DNA from: Steromphala cineraria
Taxonomy: Eukaryota; Mollusca; Gastropoda; Trochida; Trochidae
Direction of reading: 5' to 3'
NCBI GenBank assembly: GCA_916613615.1
Contig: OU744736.1
Span: 6,046,224-6,110,223, forward strand
DNA length: 64,000 bases
This document shows positions 56,137 to 64,000 of this stretch, one piece after another; the stretch's first letter is position 1; each line of letters begins with the position of its first letter. The position numbers were made by a program, and so were the translations under genes. The notes below the pieces were generated by a model. It saw only the letters and a list, made by a program, of their open reading frames with translations, ran no database searches and was not told where the DNA came from.

Positions 56137-59100
56137 ATGAATCCAGGCTCCCCTACTGAACTCAGGATGGATTATCCAGCACTGAATTTGAAAAACTGTC
56201 TTCTATGTCAAACAGAAAAACAAGAAAATCTAAGAAGTCCCTATGTTGAAGGCAAACTTTCATTTAATAGAGCACTGAAGGAGAGATATGATGCAGGGGA
56301 TACAACTGTCTACAATCGGATAACATCTGCTCTTCAGGTTGTGAACAACCAGCCATCATTTCACTGAAGCCTGACATTGATGTATTCTGGCATAAGAGTT
56401 GCTTTTCAACGTTTTCAAGTTCAACAAACATTTCTCGTATCATATCTAATAGAACTGGTTGTGATGAATTATCCACCCCCTCCAGAAAAAGAAGACATTC
56501 TTTCGAATGGAAAACACTTTGTATGTTTTGTGGTCAGTAATCGGTCAACAAAGACAAAATACTTATCAATGTCTCCACTTTTGATTTTTGCAAGACACTG
56601 GAGCAAAGAACTATGGCCAAAAAAGATCATGACCTCATGTGTCAGGTAGGAGACTTTTCAAAATTGATGAGTTTAGAGGCAAGATATCACAAGGCATGTC
56701 ACAGCCGATACATTGTTTGTGAAAAGCAGAAATCATCATCCAATACCTGTCATCAACTTGCATTTACACAATTAATGGAAACACTGCTACCAGATCTTGC
56801 ACAAGGGAGAGCCTTCGACATGAACGAAATTCTAGAAAGATACCAAACCAATCTGAACAGACATCTTCCAGAGGACACAACATCATCATTTTCTAAGCAT
56901 AAACTGAAGGCAAAGATTCAAGCACAGTATGGTGACTCAGTTGTTTTTATACAGACTTCCACCACAAGACCCGAGCTTGTCATAAGCCATACAGTACAGG
57001 TGCAAGATATCATCAACAAATATGCCAGTACGCATGAATCACCATTGGAAAACCTCAAGGAAACGCAAAATGATAATAAAACTTTTAATCCTAGCTCAGT
57101 ACTTCTCCATGCTGCAAACTACCTTCGACAGCTTTCAAGGCATTGTGATGGTATCTCTCATCAGCCTCTTAACCCATGTGACATTAGAGAAAAAACTGTG
57201 AAGAAATGGTTCCCCATGAACTCTATACATTCTTTTACAGACTCCTGGCAGCTTCAGCTTTGGATCAAGTTGACATGGATTATGCGAAAGCAAAAGATGC
57301 AGTTCTCCACCGACATATATTATCTCTTTGTCAGGATGTTATATACATGACTTCTAATGGGAAATGCCGAACGCCAAAACATGTTGGACTCGGAGTGTCT
57401 CTACACCAACTCACACAGTCCCAAGAAGTTGTACACCCCGTCAACAGACATGGACATTCAATCAGCTATGATGAAGTGCAGCGAATTGATGCCAGGTGGG
57501 CAGAAGTCTTGTTGAACCAGGAGGTCACAGTACCATCAAACATGGTTGTGGGGCAAGTCACTCGTGGAGCTGGTGACAACTTCAACAGAGCAACAGAGTC
57601 AGTTATGAATGCAAAACACCATGATGTTGTAAATATGGTATTGTACCAGACAGCCGCAATAGATTCAGGGACCTTTGGTAGCTTTGTCGGCCAGCAAAAG
57701 AACACAAGGTCAAGAACTATAACAGGCATCAAATCTGATAAACTACTTGAATGTCCACCCATGACAGGGAAAAGGCCAGGACCACAACATCTTCTTGGGA
57801 AAGTTGACATGTCATGGTTCACAGATTGTTTGATTGAACACCAAAACTTGAGAGCTATAGATGATGCTCTATTTCTTATCAAAGGGTTTCCATACAAGAT
57901 GTTTCAAGCTGAATTTACTCCACTGAAGAATTCGAAGAAACCATCTTGGACTGTTTATCATGCAACAATGACAACCAACACCAACATCCAGCAGACTAAC
58001 ATTGGATACTACCCCATGATTCCTGCTTCTGCAGTTGATTTCAATACAGTCTTCACAATGATGAAAGCATTTCAGCGCATGTTCCTTGCTCTTGGACAAG
58101 AATGGACTATGGTGACATATGATGAGGCCATTTACAGCAAAGCACAGATGATAAAGTGGAAATCTCCAAAGGAATTTCAAGATGATGAATTAGAGATGGG
58201 AGGTTTTCATAGAGCAATGAATTTCATCGGTGACATTGGACATATCATGCAGGACAGTGGCTTTGAAGATATTCTTGTGGAGTCCAACCTGTATGGGCCT
58301 GCAGTTGTCAATCAAATCATGAAAGGAAAAGCCTATAACCGGGGTGTTCGAGTTCACAAAATGATGAATGAAGCTTTAAATGGTCTTAGATGGGATGCAT
58401 GCTGTGATTGGTTTCTCACTTCGGAGCATTGCTTGTCAGAAGATGCTACACATGCCATCCAAACCTCAGTGCAGCAGTGTTTCACAGCAATGAATGATGC
58501 AGAGTATGGCAACGAGGAAACAACACAGGACCTGTCGCAGTCTGTACAAGATGTAATACAGAAGGCTAGACCACTAATGGACATCAGGAAAGTATTTATT
58601 GAAACTGGCAAAAGCGCTTCCTACACCTTCACTTTCTGGAACAACTACATTGATATGTCTCAACTACTTCTGGACTATATCGCAGCAAAAAGAGATGACA
58701 ACAGGTCGTTGGAACTAGAATCATTTGCAGAAATGTTACAATATGATTTCATGTGTGGACATTTGAACTATGCCAGATGGGGATCAGTCAACGTTGCTGA
58801 AGGACACCTGATGAAGGACAGGAAACCTCACATCTATGAAGCTTTGTCAAATGGAAACTGGTCTCTACATCACACTGACAGACCATTCAGTGGTATTTGG
58901 CATGACATGGGTATTGAACAGTCCCTTAATAAAGACTGTGGAAAACATCACCAACTGTACACGACAGAGACAGCTCTCAACAAGTATTACCTCACAGCAC
59001 ATCTTAAGGCGGAAGTAAGAGCAGCAATGAAGCAACTGTCAGGATTCCAGGAAAGCTACATGACTCTGCACAAGGAAAGCACTCCTTCGAGGATGACCAA

Positions 59101-60905
59101 GGATGAAAATGACATACAGAACATTGCATGTACAGTTTCAGAGAGAATGGTGAATCCTTTCACTACTGAAACAGGCTCGTCTTCAGACAACAAGCAACCA
59201 CTCATTAACATTGCTTCATCAACAGTTGTACCCGAGGATATCGCCTCTCGTTTGTGCCAAGTCAAGCATGAAGGTGTGATGGAAATGAAGAACTTTATAA
59301 CTTAAAGGCTGAATTCAGATGAGGTAGATTTATTTGCTCCCATGAAGCGATCTGGTATGAAAAATTTCTCAAGTTTGAACAAACAGTCAGTATCACAGGT
59401 GAAGAAGAACTCACAACAGCTCAACATTGACAGACAAGTATTCAGCAGACTAGCGGTCTTAGCCCAATCACGAGATATCAACATGCAAGATGTTCTACAA
59501 CATGAATTGGCTCCTGTGCCGCTCTCATTATTTAACATGGATGGAACAATGCGTAAAACTGCCAAAAATATGACCTTATCCTGGATTGAAAGAGATTTTG
59601 CTATCGACAACATTCCCCCTTCCGATGAAACAGCACTACTTGTTGTAGACTTCATGATGATACTGAGAATGGTTTGTACCGATACAAGTTCCTGTAAAAC
59701 ATTTGGAGAACTCTCTGACACAATTCTCACTGTTATTCTCAGCCATGGATTCAAGTTCATTGCTGTTGTTGGGGATAGCTATAGTGCAAAGTACTCTATC
59801 AAAGCTTATGAGAGATCAAGAAGAGGTCATATTCAAATGCAAGAAATCTACAATCCTTCCAGAAACACACCTCTTCCAAAACAACGGAACAACATGCTCT
59901 CCAACCTAAAGAATAAGTCATCCACACCTGACTTCATAATGAATGACTGGATCAGACAGTGTCAAGAGATTCTACCAGAAGAAAACCTTGTCTACTACTA
60001 AGGCAGTTGAAGTAAGAAATGGAAGAATTATGAATGTTCCTGAGTTAGAATCTGATCAAGAGGAAGCTGATTCACGTATGTTTCTGCATGTGAGCCATGG
60101 TATCGAAAACCTCAATGTCAAAAGAGTTTTCATCTGGAGCATAGATTCAGATGTTGCTGCCATATGTCCAAGAATTTGTGTCAAGCTGAAAATCAAAGAT
60201 TTTTTCTTCAAAACTGGTGTTGGTCAGCGAAAACGTTTCATCCCTATGCACACTGTAGCAAATACAATTGGACATGATATGTCATTAATATTGCCAGCTG
60301 TACATGCTCTCACTGGATGTGACTCCACAAGTGCTTTCTGTGGCATAGGAAAAGGAAAATGGATGAAATGCATAACCAGTAATCCTGACTTGATGAAAGG
60401 GTTGATGGAGCTAAGAGCCAATGCCTCTACAATCACTGATGAGGCTACCAAGGCATGTGTGTCACTCACCACTCTTGTATACAGTCAAAAGAAGGGGAAT
60501 AATCTCAACTCACTTAGATATGAACTCTTCTGCAACAAGAAAATCAACAGTGAAAAGCTTCCACCCACAATGGATGCATTCATGTTACACCTGAAACGTG
60601 TAAACTACCAAGCCTTCATTTGGATTCATGCAGAAGAAACAATGCTGAACCTGCCAAACCCCCTTCAATGTGGCTGGACAACAAGTACAACAGGACAGTT
60701 AGTTCCACACATGATGTCCAAGAATCCTGCCCCAGATGCTCTGCTTATTTTCATTGACTGTGATTGTAAAGGCATTTGTGACAGCAGAAGATGCAGATGC
60801 AGAAAGGAGGAAATGACATGTAGTGACCTATGTGCATGTAGCAATGTGGAATGTACAAACAGAGTAGCTGAGAAAGGGGAAGATTCTGAGGATGATATGG
60901 AGTAA
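56137..60905 (+). pseudogene. Broken zinc-finger / PIN-like / CXC protein of a widespread family
   Basis: The near-intronless coding region has five lesions: frameshift near 56345-56367, stop 56538-56540, frameshift near 57203-57210, stop 59303-59305 and frameshift near 59985-60001. The longest intact piece is 699 codons (57206-59305). N-terminally, two similar modules pair CxxC with a later WHKSC or YHKAC (near 56197/56387 and 56523/56681). Near the end QEEADSR (60057), SIDSDV (60138) and ALTGCDSTS with GIGKGK (60306-60359) resemble the metal-binding and helix-hairpin parts of FEN/PIN nucleases; this is my inference. A CXC cysteine cluster (60759-60854) and an acidic end follow. I recall the ALTGCD family as common and multi-copy in invertebrates, possibly mobile. 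The function is unknown. Confidence 0.75.
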
Positions 60906-60949
60906 ATGAGTAAACCATAAGCATGTACTGACCAAGACTATGACATGCT

Positions 60950-61640
60950 CTCAATGACTGTGTACTCTTAAATGTGAATCTTCAATAACAATGAACTGTA
61001 AAGTGTTAATCTTCAATGACTGTGAAATTTTAAATGTGAATCTTCAATGACTGTGAACTCTTTAATTTGACTCTTCAATGACTGTGAACTCTAAAATGTG
61101 ACTCTTCAATAACAATGAACTCTAAAATGTGAATCTTCAATAACAATGAACTCTTAAATGGGAATCTTCAATGACTGTGAACTCTTAAATGTGAATCTTT
61201 AATGACTGTGAACTCTAAAATGTGAATCTTTAATGACTGTGAACTCTTAAATGTGAATCTTCAATGACTGTGAACTCTAAAATGTGAATCTTCAATAACA
61301 ATGAACTCTTAAATGTGAATCTTCAATGACTGTGAACTCTTAAATGTGACACTTCAATGACTGTGAACTCTAAAATGTGAATCTTCAATAACATTGAACT
61401 CTAAAATGTAAATCTTCAATAACATTGAACTCTAAAATGTGACTCTTCAATAACATTGAACTCTAAAATGTGACTCTTCAATAACATTGAACTCTAAAAT
61501 GTGACTCTTCAATGACATTGAACTCTAAAATGTGACTCTTCAATGACAGTGAACCCTAAAATTTGAATCTGCAATGACTGTGAACTCTTATAATGCATAT
61601 CATAACTTATGAATCAGCAATGACTATGAACTCTCAACTA
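60950..61640. repeat. 31-bp minisatellite
   Basis: About 21 units of the form AATGACTGTGAACTC followed by TTAAATGTGAATCTTC, with a common variant AATAACAATGAACTC. It starts about 45 bp past the stop of the CXC locus, so it may lie in its 3' untranslated region. Confidence 0.88.
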
Positions 61641-63940
61641 GTGAATCTTTATCAGTGACCCTTCACTTATTCGGATCAGCATTTCAGGTAAATATTCAGT
61701 CTTTAATGATAAATGTAAATGGGAAACTTGAAGCATGTAAGTAGCTAGACAGTCTTACTGTGAAACATATCAACATTTAGGTCATTATTGAAGCTAGTCA
61801 CCATAAGGGAACTAATTATCATCAAGGCTGTCCATACAATATATATATATACCGAAATCCTTGAACACTGAATGACCTAGTCTGGAATATCTATAGGTAA
61901 ATTTCAATTGCTATGTAAGTAAATATTAACAAATCATGCAAATAATAAAAACAAAACACAACATTAAACAATGTTTATCAATTCTACTGTTTGAAATTCT
62001 TTGAACAAAGTTCGAAGCGGGGCTATGTGAACTCTGCTCGGTTTCTTATTTTTTGATTAAAGTAATCCAAAAATATGTTTATTGTTGTGAGGGTAATATT
62101 TGTATGCCACTAGTTTGGCATTCTCTCCCCACAGAGGCAGATCAAGTCATGAAATATCAATACAGCCTCTGTTCTATTATGCCGACTTTGTGGGATAAAA
62201 TGGGAGATGCCTGATGGAGAAAATCAAAGTTATATTTATTATTTGTGCAATCAGCGAATTATTTTGTGCCGGGCGAAACTGCCAGAACGCACGGATTTCG
62301 GCTAGTTAGAACAGAGGTTGTATCAACATTTTATGACTTCATTATGTGGGGAGAGAGTGCTATACTGGTACTTTAATATATCAAGTTAAATATCAAATGA
62401 ATAAAAAATGAGATTTTTAAGATGACTGGCTCTTGCTTTTATATTTGAAAGTGAGAAGCACAACCACGTAATTTGTAAACGTTACCAAATCAGGTTAAGT
62501 ACATTTATGTTAATGTAAGTTAAAACTGAATAAACTTTCACGAAACTAAATCCTAAATTTATTTTGGTATATAATATCGCAATGAAGAAAATGTATGCAT
62601 TTTTCGATATTTTCACTCTTACTTAAAGTGGTTTACAAAATAAATATATGTCAAAATCGGTGAGGTAGGAAGAGTATTGCATTCATTGCTACTTGTATGG
62701 CATTAAAGTTCAAAGGTATTTTACATATATACACCCAACTATACATAGTTATCGCTTCAATTTCGAATAATCACTAAAATGTATCGTTGATAAGAATATT
62801 CAATGCAGTCTTACATTTACTGTCATTTAAGTTCAATATTTGTGTTTAATTCTTGATGTCCATTTTATATAAAATTCAACAATGGTCAAGCTAGTAATAT
62901 CTGGAATGAAGATATGCTTTAAATGTAAATTGGCCAGTTATTCTGTCATTTAGGTATTTGTTTCGGTTAGCCAGGTCAGCCGCTTACATAAAGTAAACTT
63001 GTTCCTTTCTCGTGCCTGTTGCAGAATCAGTGAGCGCCGGTCAAATGTTTGCTTTAACGAATCAAGCACAGCATATCATTTTAGGCACACATCCCCCGTC
63101 AATGCGAAATCATGTACATTGCAATCGTGTAAAACTCGAAATGCAAAAGTCTGTTTTAAGAAGCTGATTTTACAACTCTTTATTTTCCATTTTCCATATG
63201 TGAAACGTAACTTACAGCATTGCTTATTGTGAATATTACTGAGTACTCTTATTCAAAATAGAAAATCGGGTTTTGTCTTTTGACATTTCTTGAATTTCAA
63301 CTTTGTAAAGTTGAGAACAGCAAGTCGAGTTTTACAGGATTGAAATGTTAGTTTTGCACGCTTGGACTTGTCTTTTCGAGAATTGCATGGTTGAGAACGA
63401 CATGTTACATCTTGCGAGTTACGAGTGTACATGAATTCATTTTTGGCACACATCCCCTTCCATAACCCATTGCTGTATACGAGAGTATTTCAAAGAAAGA
63501 AAGTTTGGACTATCAGAGAGGGAGTAATCACGAATTAACTGTTTTGATCAATAATATCTGTAAATAATACATAATCTTTCATACATGTATTTGCATTATA
63601 TAAACCTTGTAACTCTGTATTTTAGGGAAGGGATATAACGGGCTTTTTTAAAATTAGGAATTGCAATTTGGAATGAGAAAAATCAATAGAAATACAGAGT
63701 GTTAAGTGTGTTGTTGGGATGGCCAATAACGAGGGCAATATCAATAAACTAATCGGGTTCTAATCCCTCAGTACAGATCTCAAAGGTAAAGCTAGAGACG
63801 CTTCTTTTAGAAAGCATATATCTTTAAACGCCCTATTTTTTCGTAGCCCGAGTAGGTCTTTTCTCCGAGGCAAAGGGTGTAAGATTAATATTGGTTTATT
63901 GATATCTTATTTGCTGTAGTAGAGCGACGCCTTTTGGAGA
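61641..63940. other. Intergenic stretch with no recognised gene
   Basis: No exon, RNA gene or repeat family could be supported. Open frames are below 80 codons. Confidence 0.4.
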
Positions 63941-64000
63941 GGACAATACACTATTTATACTCATTTAACGCCCAGTGGTTGAAAGGCAGTCAACAAGGCA
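63941..64000. repeat. Dispersed repeat, family 3, second copy
   Basis: GGACAATACACTATTTATAC followed by ATTTAACGCCCAG matches 26655-26715. It is cut off by the window end. Confidence 0.45.

Noticed and set aside
57466..57897. Minus-strand frames of 100-150 codons opposite the CXC locus (also 59302-59760)
   Set aside because: Shadows of the long plus-strand coding frame, which carries the family motifs.
1..64000. CRISPR arrays, bacterial operons or phage genes
   Set aside because: The sequence is eukaryotic with spliced metazoan genes; the direct repeats present are satellites without spacers.

Overview
The window looks like a stretch of bivalve-mollusc genome. It is AT-rich and intron-rich, and packed with short terminal-inverted-repeat elements, tRNA-headed SINEs and the 'gtgaccttgacctt' repeats common in bivalve intergenic DNA. 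The species call is an inference from repeat style and gene architecture; no database was searched.

Three spliced minus-strand genes encode cell-surface or secreted proteins built from thrombospondin type-1 (TSP1) repeats. Gene A (32355 to 8175) has a signal-peptide exon, seven TSP1 exons, two immunoglobulin (Ig) exons, a shortened membrane exon and a tail exon, totalling 2205 nt or 734 codons. Gene B (45507 to 41302) is a complete 461-codon type I membrane protein: signal peptide, five TSP1, one membrane helix and a 90-residue tail. Gene C (54206 to 51695, 5' end not found) has a von Willebrand A domain, one TSP1, a membrane helix and a tail with five tandem 22-residue repeats carrying PPxY and NPxY motifs. 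Every extracellular module is a phase 1-1 exon, the classic exon-shuffling arrangement, and I checked the splice sites base by base.

The 3' half of gene A and most of gene B are a segmental duplication (about 5750-10180 against 38570-43330). Since duplicating, copy A has lost 12 codons from its membrane helix and one TSP1 cysteine. Inside gene A a TSP1-Ig cassette of about 1.6 kb has duplicated in tandem. The two cassettes are almost identical, introns included, except for a dense cluster of mostly amino-acid-changing differences in one 135-bp patch of the Ig exon.

The plus-strand locus at 55168-60905 is a broken copy of a widespread metazoan family. It has two zinc-finger-like modules, a FEN/PIN-like acidic motif set and a C-terminal CXC (tesmin-type) cysteine cluster, and carries three frameshifts and two stops.

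Most of the rest is mobile or repetitive DNA. From left to right: a 26-bp satellite in higher-order units (1395-3160), a microRNA-sized hairpin (3280-3344), a MITE family (6884, 22823, 50270), three Tc1-type transposase relics (17103, 34487, 48664), a Penelope-like GIY-YIG relic (20976), two large long-arm foldback elements (22179-25431, 28327-30340), a 428-bp element with RAG/Transib-type CACTGTG ends and 5-bp target duplications (43360-43787), a SINE (about 49700-49996), an ATT microsatellite and a 31-bp minisatellite. The 12.6-kb first intron of gene A holds much of this material.
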